Shown in pieces: positions 47,496-55,500 of a stretch of 64,000 bases of DNA (position 1 is its first letter; the number at the start of each line of letters is the position of its first letter). The notes under the pieces were generated by a model. The model saw only the letters and a list, made by a program, of their open reading frames with translations, did no database searches and was not told the origin of the DNA. The stretch covers positions 2,003,203 through 2,067,202 of the forward strand of contig NZ_NIBV01000001.1 of the NCBI RefSeq assembly GCF_002632585.1. The letters are read 5' to 3'. Both the position numbers and the translations under genes were made by a program. Source of the stretch: Xenorhabdus szentirmaii DSM 16338. Its GTDB lineage: Bacteria > Pseudomonadota > Gammaproteobacteria > Enterobacterales > Enterobacteriaceae.

Positions 47496-48917
47496 ATGAC
47501 AGAATTTACAAAAAAAAGACATGACATCCTTATAATTATCTGTTGTGCAGCATTTATGATACCTTTGGTATTTACTGGGCCTGCAATTTCTCTCCATGCT
47601 GTGAAAAATGATATAGGTGGCGACAGGTTTTCATTAGAATGGATAATCAATTCTTATGTCATTGCATTCGGTGGACTTGTTATGGCTGCTGGTGTTGCAG
47701 GTGATTATATTGGCAGAAAATTATGTTTTATAATTGGTTTTGTTTTATTTAGCCTGTCATCTATATATATTGCAATCAGTCATGATTTATTCACTATAAT
47801 TATAATGAGAATACTTGAGGGTATGGGCGGTGCGTTAGTATCAACTTCTGCCACATCGTTATTAGCTCAAGAATTTTATGGAAAAAATAAAGCTATTGCA
47901 TTTTCTTTTTTAGGTACATCTTTTGGTGCTGGGCTTGCATTTGGCCCTATTATCTCTGGTTTTATGATTGATTTTCTAGGTTGGCGCTCACTCTATTGGG
48001 GAATATCTATTTTTTCTATTCTAATAATTTCATTAGGAGGATGGAGAATTAAAGAATCAAAAAATAATAATGCCGAACGCCTAGATTGGATTGGTCTTGT
48101 TATTTTCACTTTATCTTTAATCTTGTTCACATATGCAATTATTTTAGTTGGTAAAAATGGATTTAGTGATATGCAATTTCATACAATTATATTTATTGTA
48201 ATCTTTCTCATAATTGTGTTTTATTTTACAGAAAAACGAACCGCTCACCCTTTAGTCGATATATCATTATTTAAGATTCCTTTATTTTTTGGAGTGCAAT
48301 TACTACCTTTGTTAACTGCTTTTAGTTATATATCACTCTTTGTTTATTTACCAATGTGGCTTATGGTTGGAGGAGGCTTCAGTGCATCTAAAACTTCGAT
48401 AATTATTTTACCTTTGACTTTGCCGATGCTTTTTATTCCGATTATTTCTGGTTATCTTGCTAAAAATTATCCAATTAATAATATTTCAGGGATTGGTTTT
48501 TTTATAGCTTCTATTGGAGTATGTATACTAATCAACTCCACATATGAAAAAATTTGGTTAATATCTTTTGCTATGGCATTAATAGGAATTGGTAATGCCT
48601 TACCTTGGGGGTTAATGGATGCTTTATCTGTTAGTGTTGTTCCTCAAGAAAAAGCTGGGTTAGCGTCTGGATTGTTTAATACTATGCGAGTTGCAGGCGA
48701 AGCCATTGCTATTACACTTGTTGGTTCATTGATAAATATGCTTACTTCGATGTATATTAATTCCAATTCAATTAGTGATAGCACTCAAATAGTTTATTAT
48801 AGAGAAATATTTAAAGTGTTTTTTATAATTATTTTTATCTTGACGTTACTAGCTGGGTTATTTTGTCTTTTCTTTCTTAAAGAAAATAGCAATATTAATA
48901 AATCAGTAAATCAATAA
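47496..48917 (+). CDS. MFS drug/peptide exporter (DHA2-like)
   Basis: Inner-membrane transporter of about 473 residues with roughly 14 hydrophobic segments, the DHA2 (EmrB-like) layout. Motif A-like GDYIGRKL lies near residue 70, motif C-like GLAFGPIISGFMIDFLGWR near residue 145. ATG 47496 gives MTEFTKKRHDILII; the frame also allows GTG 47478, overlapping the previous stop, and neither has a strong ribosome binding site, so translation is probably coupled. Expected to export the mature product or give self-resistance. Confidence 0.85.
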   Translation: MTEFTKKRHDILIIICCAAFMIPLVFTGPAISLHAVKNDIGGDRFSLEWIINSYVIAFGGLVMAAGVAGDYIGRKLCFIIGFVLFSLSSIYIAISHDLFTIIIMRILEGMGGALVSTSATSLLAQEFYGKNKAIAFSFLGTSFGAGLAFGPIISGFMIDFLGWRSLYWGISIFSILIISLGGWRIKESKNNNAERLDWIGLVIFTLSLILFTYAIILVGKNGFSDMQFHTIIFIVIFLIIVFYFTEKRTAHPLVDISLFKIPLFFGVQLLPLLTAFSYISLFVYLPMWLMVGGGFSASKTSIIILPLTLPMLFIPIISGYLAKNYPINNISGIGFFIASIGVCILINSTYEKIWLISFAMALIGIGNALPWGLMDALSVSVVPQEKAGLASGLFNTMRVAGEAIAITLVGSLINMLTSMYINSNSISDSTQIVYYREIFKVFFIIIFILTLLAGLFCLFFLKENSNINKSVNQ

Positions 48918-48934
48918 GTAATCTAGAGGTTTTT

Positions 48935-49528
48935 ATGCTACTAAATAATGATTCTCTTTTATTTTTTACATCACACTTAATTCTTCGTAAATTTGAGGAA
49001 AAAGATTTCATAAAGTATAAAAACTATCATTCATTACCAGAGGTTTATAAGTTTTTATACACCCCACTCCCTACAGATAAAGAGATTCGTGAACAATTTA
49101 ATAAAGTCCTTAACCCTGCATTTAATGATAATGGTGATGAAATAAGACTTGCTGTAGTTCTACGTGAACATAATGATTTAGCCGGAGAAATTATGTTAAG
49201 GGTAACGAGCAAAGAATCACAGCAGGGGGAAATAGGTTGTATATTTCATCCATTATATCAAAAAAAATCTATTGGAACAGAATCTTTAGGTGCATTAATA
49301 GATATTAGTTTTAATTATTTTAAATATCATAGAATTTATGCAAGATTAGATACTTTAAATCTAGGTTCCAAAAAATTAGTTGAAAAACTAGGAATGCGTC
49401 AAGAGGCTCACTTATTACAAAACGAATACGTTAATAGAATATGGAGTGACATGTATATATATGCAATTCTAAAAGATGAATGGAAAGTACCAAGGTTTTT
49501 AAAAGAATATGATACTAATATAAAATAG
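48935..49528 (+). CDS. GNAT N-acetyltransferase (RimJ/RimL-like)
   Basis: Protein of 197 residues. The acetyl-CoA-binding region is EIGCIFHPLYQKKSIGTESLGALIDISF (about residues 90-117), followed by RIYARLDTLNLGSKKLVEKLGM, typical of the RimJ/Ard-type GNAT fold. It lies 17 bases after the exporter. In RiPP and antibiotic loci such enzymes acetylate the product, either as tailoring after leader removal or as self-protection (as MccE does for microcin C). Which applies here is unknown. Confidence 0.85.
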   Translation: MLLNNDSLLFFTSHLILRKFEEKDFIKYKNYHSLPEVYKFLYTPLPTDKEIREQFNKVLNPAFNDNGDEIRLAVVLREHNDLAGEIMLRVTSKESQQGEIGCIFHPLYQKKSIGTESLGALIDISFNYFKYHRIYARLDTLNLGSKKLVEKLGMRQEAHLLQNEYVNRIWSDMYIYAILKDEWKVPRFLKEYDTNIK

Positions 49529-49557
49529 AGGGTGAGACTTTGCCCACCCTCTTTATC
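49527..49557. terminator. Shared terminator between the acetyltransferase and clpP paralogue
   Basis: AGAGGGTG / CACCCTCT stem with T-rich sequence after it on the plus strand, between two convergent genes. Confidence 0.8.
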
Positions 49558-49559
49558 AT

Positions 49560-50153
49560 TTATACAGGGCTGACGTCTTCCCACTTGGTTATTATTCGAC
49601 CTACAATTCCATATTCAATAGCCTGTTGGGGGCGCATCCAATAATTTCTATCAGTATCTTTTTCTACTTTTTCTATTGGCTGTTCTGTGGCATCGCTGAT
49701 AAGCTGATTTATACGACTACGTATCAGCAAAAACTCTTTAGCTTCTATTTCAATATCAGATGCTCTCCCTTCGTATCCTCCTAAAGGTTGATGAATCATA
49801 AAACGGGTATTTGGAAGGGAATAACGATTTTCTTTCTTGGCAGCAAGAAAAATAGTAATACCAGCACTTGCGACCCAACCGGTTCCTATTATAAAAACTT
49901 CCGGTTTTATAAATTTAATTAAGTCATGAATGGTATCGCCAGCTTCAACATGTCCACCTTGACTGTTAATAAAAACCTTGATTGGTTCGTTACTTATTTC
50001 TTGTAAAATCAGTAGCTGTATTGTTACCCTTTCAGCTAATTTTTGGTTAATTTCACCAGATATAATAATACATCTGGATTTTAATAAATGGCTTTGCTCA
50101 TAGGGGATCTCTTTGGGAAGCTCAGGCGAATCTTTTGATGATTCTTCTAACAT
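49560..50153 (-). CDS. ClpP-like protease paralogue
   Basis: Protein of 197 residues, the ClpP length, with an intact triad: Ser96 in GWVASAGITIFL, His121 in RFMIHQPLGG and Asp166 in VEKDTDRNYWM. The oxyanion-loop region NSQGGHVEAGD is present. It differs clearly from enterobacterial housekeeping ClpP (for instance MIHQPLGGYEG for MIHQPLGGYQG, and a divergent N-terminus), has no clpX beside it and is AT-rich like the RiPP locus. Options are a resistant ClpP copy protecting the host from a ClpP-targeting product, a protease that removes the leader peptide, or an unrelated island gene. Confidence 0.85.
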   Translation of the reverse strand: MLEESSKDSPELPKEIPYEQSHLLKSRCIIISGEINQKLAERVTIQLLILQEISNEPIKVFINSQGGHVEAGDTIHDLIKFIKPEVFIIGTGWVASAGITIFLAAKKENRYSLPNTRFMIHQPLGGYEGRASDIEIEAKEFLLIRSRINQLISDATEQPIEKVEKDTDRNYWMRPQQAIEYGIVGRIITKWEDVSPV

Positions 50154-50709
50154 AGTACAGACCTCTTATACTTGAGTTGAGTAAAAATATACTTAACTTG
50201 ATGTTCCGAATATGAACTATAACAAATAAATCATAGATAATCCAATTGGCATGTTAACATCAGATGGACGGAGGTGAAATGTAATATGTCTGAATATAAA
50301 TATTTCCACCTAACTTAATGTTATTATGTTATTAAATGCTTTTCAACCAAATTGAAATATATTATTTCTGTCATATTCCGCAATATGTGAAATAGTTATC
50401 CATTGTGATTTATGTTTTTAATTATATATATGTCACTTTAAATTAGTAGTTTATTAAGAAATTTCTTGTGTGAAAAATTTTTTAATAAAATTTTCGAATT
50501 AGTGACATTTAATTGCAGTAGTTCGAAAAAAACGTTAGCCTAAACTTGTTTAATCACCATCACAGATGGGTACGCGCCGTTAAAAACGGCTATAAAAAAC
50601 TCCCGTAGCCTGAAAGGGAGAGCAAGCATTGCGGTACATCTGTGCACTTTTGGAAGCAGATATCGTCGGACAAATAACCCACCGTCTGGCGATGAAAGTT
50701 TACCGGTCT
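50154..50709. other. Boundary between the RiPP locus and prophage remnants
   Basis: The first 370 bases are AT-rich and empty. From about 50530 base composition rises. A minus-strand frame (50731 to 50540) reads like short peptides from phage immunity regions (ending VFNGAYPSVMVIKQ), but I cannot confirm it. A small hairpin GCCGTT AAAA ACGGC lies near 50576. Confidence 0.35.
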
Positions 50710-50710
50710 T

Positions 50711-50917
50711 ATGCACCGGCTTATCATACACTACCCGCAGAATTGTATTCAGTCAGGTCAGGGGACTGTTTGGCAGTACAAGCAAGCTCTTGAAGATTGC
50801 GAAGCTGAACGACTGATAGAGGTCTGTCAGTGGGTATTGGAAGAAGAACAGTTCCTTGATCGGGCGGTGACCGACAGGAGTATCCTCAATCTGGTGGGGG
50901 GGTGTGCTGATGCGTGA
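50711..50917 (+). CDS. Possible small phage protein upstream of Q
   Basis: Frame of 68 codons whose second half (TVWQYKQALEDCEAERLIEV onwards) is acidic and helical and could be real protein. Its 3' end overlaps the start of the Q-like gene, the tight packing usual in phages. The start is uncertain and there is no ribosome binding site at 50711. No family recognised; it may be the end of a longer deleted gene. Confidence 0.3.
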   Translation: MHRLIIHYPQNCIQSGQGTVWQYKQALEDCEAERLIEVCQWVLEEEQFLDRAVTDRSILNLVGGCADA

Positions 50918-51307
50918 CATGAGGATGACACTCAGTCAGTGGGGAGCATGGGCGAGTGAAGGCAAGAGCGAAGTGGATTGGGCACTGTTGCCGCAGGGTT
51001 TAAGGGATTGCTCCCCAGTACCCGAAAGACCTGTGTCCAATGTTTTGATGATGATGGTATTACGTTTGATGCTGCCGTTCTGCGACTGAAAAAGCACAAC
51101 GCTTATTACTATCAGCTCATCGTCTTGCATTACATCAAGACGTGTACCTTGCGGACAATGGGCAACAAGTTAGGCATTTCCCACAACGAAGTAGCAAAAC
51201 GACTACAGGCTGCTGAGGGATTTATTGAGGGGGTCTTAGCGGTTTCAGGGGTAACATTGGAAGCTGATAAAAGTGTGCAAAAAGAAATCATCGATAAGGT
51301 TGCGTAA
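50910..51307 (+). pseudogene. Phage antiterminator Q-like gene, frameshifted
   Basis: The first frame (ATG 50910: MRDMRMTLSQWGAWASEGKSE..) matches the start of lambdoid antitermination protein Q. After VDWA it shifts, and a second frame continues VAAGFKGLLPSTRKTCVQCF to KRLQAAEGFIEGVLAVSG, the rest of the family. Loss of one base at about 50984 (GCACCTGTTGCC expected, GCACTGTTGCC present) explains it. The broken product would end soon after. Q normally activates late genes, so late expression of this prophage is likely dead. Confidence 0.7.
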
Positions 51308-51746
51308 TTACAAAAGTGGGTATATCGTGATAAGAGTGATAGCAATGTCACATAGCTTATCGAACTCCATAGCCTCGCACTCTGAACTGCACCCCAAAAG
51401 TTAATTTTTAGATTACAACTCGAGCGAGATCGGTCAATATCTATATCATAGTTAAATCAATATATTAGGTATGATTTTTGGCGATTTGGTCAACACTCCG
51501 ATCCCCATAGTTTAAGTCCATATTCCTCATTCTCAGACAATAGTTACTATCTGACTAATGGCAGGTATGGCATGTATCAATAGTAAACTTCAAATTTACA
51601 CTTCACTGAATTGAGTATCGTCTTTCAAATTATAAGCCTTGCTATAGTAGTAATCCGATTGAGATAGGAATTAGACATAAGTAAGGTTTCTGGCGAGTTA
51701 ACAGTAGGCTGAAATGACCTTTAACGAATAATAAAGTGAGGTGTTT
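51308..51746. other. Intergenic region with a solo IS3-type end
   Basis: TGAACTGCACCCCAAAAGTT at about 51386-51405 is the terminal-repeat pattern of IS3-family (IS150-group) elements. No transposase or second end is present nearby, so it is a remnant. The rest is AT-rich without supported frames. Confidence 0.4.
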
Positions 51747-52520
51747 ATGTCTGATGTTGATAAGCTGGATAATGAGAATACTGAGACACAATGCCAGATT
51801 GACCCTAACCAATACAAAATTAAGATTGATACAGTAACAGCACCAGTTGGTTCCTGTCCGTGGGCAATAATTCAAGTATATTTGGGTAATATGTTGCATC
51901 GTAGTGACTGGGATATTCCTAATGAATATATGCGCCTTACTTCTAAAAAACCAGATAATAACTCTGTTTATATTGAGAAGAGTGATAGACATGGTCATTG
52001 GTTTCCTTGGCAACCAACACCAGAAGATTTAATGGCATGTGATTGGAAATTGGTGAAACTAGAAGATTGTATGCTGTCTTTTGATCTTAAGATAGGGACC
52101 GGGAAATATTCTGATACTGAACAAATGTGGGGATATCTTGCTGATAATGAACTTGAGTCTGGGCCCAACAGAGAAGGTCCTTTTGGTACTTTAACTAATC
52201 TCCAAAATAAAACAGATATTACGACATTTTCATCTTTCGTATGGGACAATGTGTCTGCGGCGATTTTTATCAGAGTCTCCTCTGGTAATCCTCGAACGTC
52301 AGAAGGTTATCAGAAGATGATAAATTTATTAGCAAAAAATCTCACTGTAACTGTAGGTGAAGTATCTTATCACCTTGGAAGTACGACAGATAGCAGTATA
52401 GTTGGTAAACAGCAGTATGAATTTTTTGGTCAGTACTCTAACGCCGAAGCAAAAAAATTAGGTAATCTACTGAAACAAAGCGTAGGTAAAATACTGCACT
52501 TTTGCCTCAACTGGAAATAA
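51747..52520 (+). CDS. Protein with a Tad2/DUF2829-like domain, possible anti-Thoeris function
   Basis: Protein of 257 residues. Residues about 60-105 (EYMRLTSKKP ... WFPWQPTPEDLMACDWKLV) match the hallmark of DUF2829/Tad2 proteins: an exposed-loop segment followed by W-x-P-x-x-x-D-L-x-A-x-D-W. Tad2 binds the Thoeris signal molecule and blocks this defence. Usual Tad2 is about 80-100 residues; here there are about 45 extra N-terminal and 150 extra C-terminal residues of unknown role. Start ATG 51747 after GTGAGG. Lies in prophage DNA next to another likely anti-defence gene at 54322. The functional assignment is inference from the motif. Confidence 0.55.
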   Translation: MSDVDKLDNENTETQCQIDPNQYKIKIDTVTAPVGSCPWAIIQVYLGNMLHRSDWDIPNEYMRLTSKKPDNNSVYIEKSDRHGHWFPWQPTPEDLMACDWKLVKLEDCMLSFDLKIGTGKYSDTEQMWGYLADNELESGPNREGPFGTLTNLQNKTDITTFSSFVWDNVSAAIFIRVSSGNPRTSEGYQKMINLLAKNLTVTVGEVSYHLGSTTDSSIVGKQQYEFFGQYSNAEAKKLGNLLKQSVGKILHFCLNWK

Positions 52521-52536
52521 CTCCAATCTTGAATCT

Positions 52537-52562
52537 AAGGCTGCTTAATGCAGCCTTTTCTG
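52537..52562 (+). terminator. Terminator of the Tad2-like gene
   Basis: Perfect stem AAGGCTGC / GCAGCCTT with a five-base loop followed by TTCT, 16 bases after the stop. Confidence 0.85.
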
Positions 52563-52777
52563 TATTTGCCACCGCAATCACTCTAGTCACATCCGTATCC
52601 ATGCATTGCGGCTGGCATTTCTAACTATTTGAAACTTATCCGATATGAGAATTTCCATATCGGAACAGATTCAATTTATTAGTGGATACTAAATAACTCA
52701 ATATTGAATTAATCTTATCATTCTATTAGTTAGTTGCATTGGTTGTGATGTGATCAATATTTGTTTGCTTACTGATC

Positions 52778-52948
52778 ATGTGTAAAAATATGTTTCTTGG
52801 TTTATTTATTGTTTTTGCAGGTATCATTTCTTTGCTAGAGAGTTTTGGTGTCATATCGTCTGATGTAAAATGGGGATTACCATTGGCAGTAATATGTATT
52901 GGCGCTAGTTTCATTTACGACGCAATCAAAGACAAAAGCAAAAAGTAA
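52778..52948 (+). CDS. Small two-helix membrane protein
   Basis: A 56-residue frame with two hydrophobic helices (about residues 5-20 and 33-49). The pattern LGLFIVFAGIISLLESFGV followed by W and PLAVICIGASFIY resembles the LiaF-type transmembrane domain (DUF5668-like). The C-terminus is lysine-rich (DAIKDKSKK), as expected for a cytoplasmic tail. No strong ribosome binding site. Located just upstream of the lysis genes. Confidence 0.5.
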   Translation: MCKNMFLGLFIVFAGIISLLESFGVISSDVKWGLPLAVICIGASFIYDAIKDKSKK

Positions 52949-52969
52949 CTTAACTTATTCATCCAAATA

Positions 52970-52998
52970 ATTAAGGTCGCTTAAGCGGCCTTTTTCAT
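52970..52998 (+). terminator. Terminator before the lysis cassette
   Basis: AGGTCGCTT / AAGCGGCCT stem (one G-U pair) followed by TTTTT. Confidence 0.8.
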
Positions 52999-53071
52999 TT
53001 CTGGTGCCAGCAATTACGGCGCTTTTTCTTATCAACTTACCTAATGGTCACTCCGTCAGTGGGGTAGAAAT

Positions 53072-53255
53072 ATGTGTATGGACAAATACTCAAGCCCCAC
53101 TGCTTACCGCTGGGGCATTCACAGCCATGCTCGGCGCTCTGTCATTGAACAATTGGGCGATTATCGTCGGAATTATCTGCACGGCAGGAACATTCGTCGT
53201 GAACTGGTATTACAGGCATCGGGAATTTAACCGCAATGGCAAAGACCAAGACTAA
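53072..53255 (+). pseudogene. Phage holin, frameshifted
   Basis: ATG 53072 (or 53078), with GGGG seven bases upstream, opens MDKYSSPTAY. The holin body AGAFTAMLGALSLNNWAIIVGI, second hydrophobic part and basic tail WYYRHREFNRNGKD continue in another frame. One extra C at about 53107 (TACCGCTGG for TACGCTGG) accounts for the change. The alternative unbroken frame from GTG 53004 has an N-terminus unlike any holin. The gene overlaps the endolysin start. Confidence 0.6.
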
Positions 53256-53759
53256 ATTAACGGCGGTGGTCATTGGACTGGTGTTGTCCGGCGCGGGGGC
53301 TACGGCTATTCTTTCTCAGTTCTTGGACGAGAAAGAGTAACCGGTTATCAGCCTATCGTGATGCGGGCGGCATCTGGACTATTTGTCGGGGTGTTACTCA
53401 GATAGACAGCGTTCCCGTTCGTCAGGGGATGAGACTAACGCCGAGCCAATGCCAAAGAAGCCGAGCACGCCATTGTTTGGGTAAAACGCCATGTACGGGT
53501 GCCGTTGACTGAACCTCAGATAGCTGGTATTGCCAGTTTCTGCCCGTACAACATTGGCCCGGGGAAATGCTTTTCTTCCACGTTCTATCGGAAGCTCAAT
53601 GCCGGGGATAGGAAAGGTGCTTGTGCCGAAATCAAACGGTGGATATTTGACGGCGGTAAAGACTGCCGGCAGACCCAAGGCCAAGCGAACGGCTGTTACG
53701 GTCAGGTTGAGCGACGTGCCCAAGAGTCAGAATTAACATGTTGGAGGTTGGGTGAATAG
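53236..53759 (+). pseudogene. SAR-type phage endolysin (lysozyme), two frameshifts
   Basis: ATG 53236 starts a signal-anchor (MAKTKTKLTAVVIGLVLSGA) that stops at TAA 53338, after DEKE. A second frame carries NRLSAYRDAGGIWTICRGVT, the glycosidase core with catalytic Asp and Thr. A third, from about 53456, carries VPLTEPQIAGIASFCPYNIG through CYGQVERRAQESELTCWRL. Joined, these give a full-length lambda/P21-type lysozyme of about 173 residues. Two indels (about 53338 and 53454) break it. Positioned holin-endolysin-Rz as usual. Confidence 0.8.
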
Positions 53760-53862
53760 TCATTCATTGGTGGGACTGATGTTTCTGTTTGCTTTCATTT
53801 TGGCGGGTTTTGGTGCGAATGGTTGGGGCTGGTTTTTGTTCATAGGGGTATTGCTGCTATGA
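53752..53862 (+). CDS. Small membrane protein of the lysis cassette
   Basis: A 36-residue very hydrophobic peptide starting GTG 53752 (MNSHSLVGLMFLFAFILAGF) with one or two membrane helices. It overlaps the endolysin end and its TGA overlaps the Rz ATG (ATGA), so it is translationally embedded in the cassette. Family unknown; perhaps an antiholin or accessory protein. Confidence 0.5.
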   Translation: MNSHSLVGLMFLFAFILAGFGANGWGWFLFIGVLLL

Positions 53863-54314
53863 AATTCTACGTTATCTGCGGACTAGCTATGGCACTAGGC
53901 GTTGCTATGTATATGGGAGGTTATTACTGCACTGAGTATATGAAACAGTTGAGTATCAACAACAACCAGATAACCGAAATTCAGCAACTGACTGACCGGA
54001 TTAACTACCAGAACACGCATATTGAAATGTTGCATGAACTGGACGCCAAGTACACACAGGAACTCACGAATGCCAAATCTAAAATCACTCAGCTTGGCGA
54101 TGATTTGCGCACTCACGTTAAGCGCATGTATGTCAAAGTTGAATGTCCAGTGTCTGAAACCCCTTCCCCCGCCAGCGTGGATGGTTCAGGACCCGCCCGA
54201 CTGGCGAAAGACGCTGAACAAGATTATGTACGTCTCCTCGGATAACTGGAAACCCTCGAAGCCCAGTACCTTGGACTGAGGGATTATGTGAAGACTGAGT
54301 GTAAAATGAACTGA
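53859..54314 (+). pseudogene. Spanin subunit Rz, truncated by nonsense codon
   Basis: Inner-membrane spanin: one N-terminal membrane helix (residues 2-20, MKFYVICGLAMALGVAMYMG) and a coiled-coil periplasmic part. The frame meets TAA at 54243-54245 after VRLLG. Downstream codons continue in the same frame as LETLEAQYLGLRDYVKTECK to TGA 54312. The duplicate at about 56489 has GAA (GGA GAA CTG GAA) where this copy has TAA, so one G-to-T change removed the last 22 residues. Confidence 0.75.
54070..54279 (+). CDS. Spanin subunit Rz1 (outer-membrane lipoprotein), nested in Rz
   Basis: A 69-residue frame inside Rz in the +1 register. The lipobox LTLSAC near residue 20 gives a lipoprotein, and the mature part has the proline cluster KPLPPPAWM typical of Rz1. 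Nested Rz1 is the usual arrangement of lambdoid spanins. This is one of the few lysis genes here without a lesion. Confidence 0.75.
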   Translation: MPNLKSLSLAMICALTLSACMSKLNVQCLKPLPPPAWMVQDPPDWRKTLNKIMYVSSDNWKPSKPSTLD

Positions 54315-54321
54315 GGTAATC

Positions 54322-54507
54322 ATGTCACCAATGATGAAATATTTTGAATACGCCCATCTACCATCACATTTGCAAGAAATCAGTAAACCTATTGGTGATT
54401 TGGCTAAATCAATGGATGAATCGCTACCTGATGGCCCAGAAAAATCAGCAGGACTGCGAAAGCTGTTGGAAGCTAAAGATTGTCTGGTTAGGGCAAAATT
54501 AGGTTAG
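54322..54507 (+). CDS. Acb2/Tad1-hairpin-like small protein, possible anti-CBASS
   Basis: 61 residues with an intact ribosome binding site (GAGG, 5-6 bases before ATG). The pattern FEYAHLPSHLQEISKPIGDLA then LPDGPEKSAGLRKLLEAKDCLVRA matches the helical hairpin family of Acb2 (formerly Vs.4-like) proteins, which sponge cyclic nucleotides and block CBASS. This match is by memory of the family pattern. It sits directly after Rz/Rz1 in the prophage remnant. Confidence 0.6.
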   Translation: MSPMMKYFEYAHLPSHLQEISKPIGDLAKSMDESLPDGPEKSAGLRKLLEAKDCLVRAKLG

Positions 54508-54612
54508 GCATCACCACCTCAGAGCAAATGATTCTGAGGTGGCGGGAATAAGTTAGGCGAATGTCAGTAGCCCCTAATCCCTAATTCAGGGGCCACCAGA
54601 AAGTTGGTGTGA

Positions 54613-55500
54613 TTAACGACGAGGTGGTGGCCACATGCCAGGATATTTACTCAACGTGGCTTCACGCAGACTCTGAAATATGTCTTGGCTATTTGAATCT
54701 GTAGCTCGTGGAGGCGCATTATACGGACTTGCTACAGTAGGATGCGCCCTTTGAGTTCTCATTATCCCGCTAGCTGGAGGTGGGTTATTTTGCGTAGGGT
54801 AAAGGCCAAATTGGACAGTTTGATTATATTCTGGCGGTTGACCAAAAGTATTTGGTGATGCCATCGCAGAGGGATAATGTAGCTCTTGTTGTGAGGTTAA
54901 CGCCGGATAGTTCATCCCGCCAGATTGGGATACTTGCAAGTTAGGTGGCTGAGACGGAATTCCCTGCCTTTGTTCAAGTTGTTGTTGTCGCGCTAGAGCT
55001 TGTTGAATTGTATTTGGGTATAGTTGAGTTATGGTGTTCTTTGCATTAATCCTGCGCTGCTTATCACTATATCCTTGAGTACTAATCCAATGGTCATTCA
55101 ATTTTTCTCGAAGTGATGAGTCTGCTAATAGGGACGGCAATAGAATATTGTCACTATTCCTTGCTGTTGTATCTTTAATAAGCGGCAATATATGTTCTGC
55201 AAACGAATCAATCGTGATATTGATAGGTTGATTCGGATGCTGTACGTCACTTTGCTTTAGCTTATAAAATTGGTTAAAGTTACGATGAAAAAATAGGCCA
55301 TATAGGTGGTAGGTAATACCAGTCATAGCAGAAAGATCGAATAGTCTTTTTATTAATGCAGTTGCCCCAGGACTCCTAAAATCAATATATAGAGTATTTA
55401 CACCAAATGCCTCAACAGCGGGTTGTTGCATTAATAAATAATTAGGGTCACCTGCATCTATTAGATTATAGAAATTGGATATTACTTGTGTATTAGCCAT
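54613..55500 (-). CDS. Unrecognised 295-residue protein with Pro/Gln-rich C-terminus
   Basis: I start at ATG 55500 (MANTQVISNFYNLIDAGDP) because TTGGAGG lies 9 bases upstream; the frame extends 22 codons further without a site. Residues 1-165 look globular (DFRSPGATALIKRLFDLSAM, TYHLYGLFFHRNF). Residues about 170-295 are rich in Gln, Pro, Asn and Ser, likely disordered. No signal peptide and no known domain. The layout of a folded head with a disordered proline-rich tail recalls secreted effectors or adaptor proteins, but that is speculation. It lies on the strand opposite to the phage genes, as cargo (moron) genes often do. Confidence 0.7.
   Translation of the reverse strand: MANTQVISNFYNLIDAGDPNYLLMQQPAVEAFGVNTLYIDFRSPGATALIKRLFDLSAMTGITYHLYGLFFHRNFNQFYKLKQSDVQHPNQPINITIDSFAEHILPLIKDTTARNSDNILLPSLLADSSLREKLNDHWISTQGYSDKQRRINAKNTITQLYPNTIQQALARQQQLEQRQGIPSQPPNLQVSQSGGMNYPALTSQQELHYPSAMASPNTFGQPPEYNQTVQFGLYPTQNNPPPASGIMRTQRAHPTVASPYNAPPRATDSNSQDIFQSLREATLSKYPGMWPPPRR

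Noticed and set aside
53004..53255. Unbroken 83-codon holin frame from GTG 53004
   Set aside because: The first 35 residues are not holin-like, whereas ATG 53072 with GGGG upstream gives a proper holin start in another frame.
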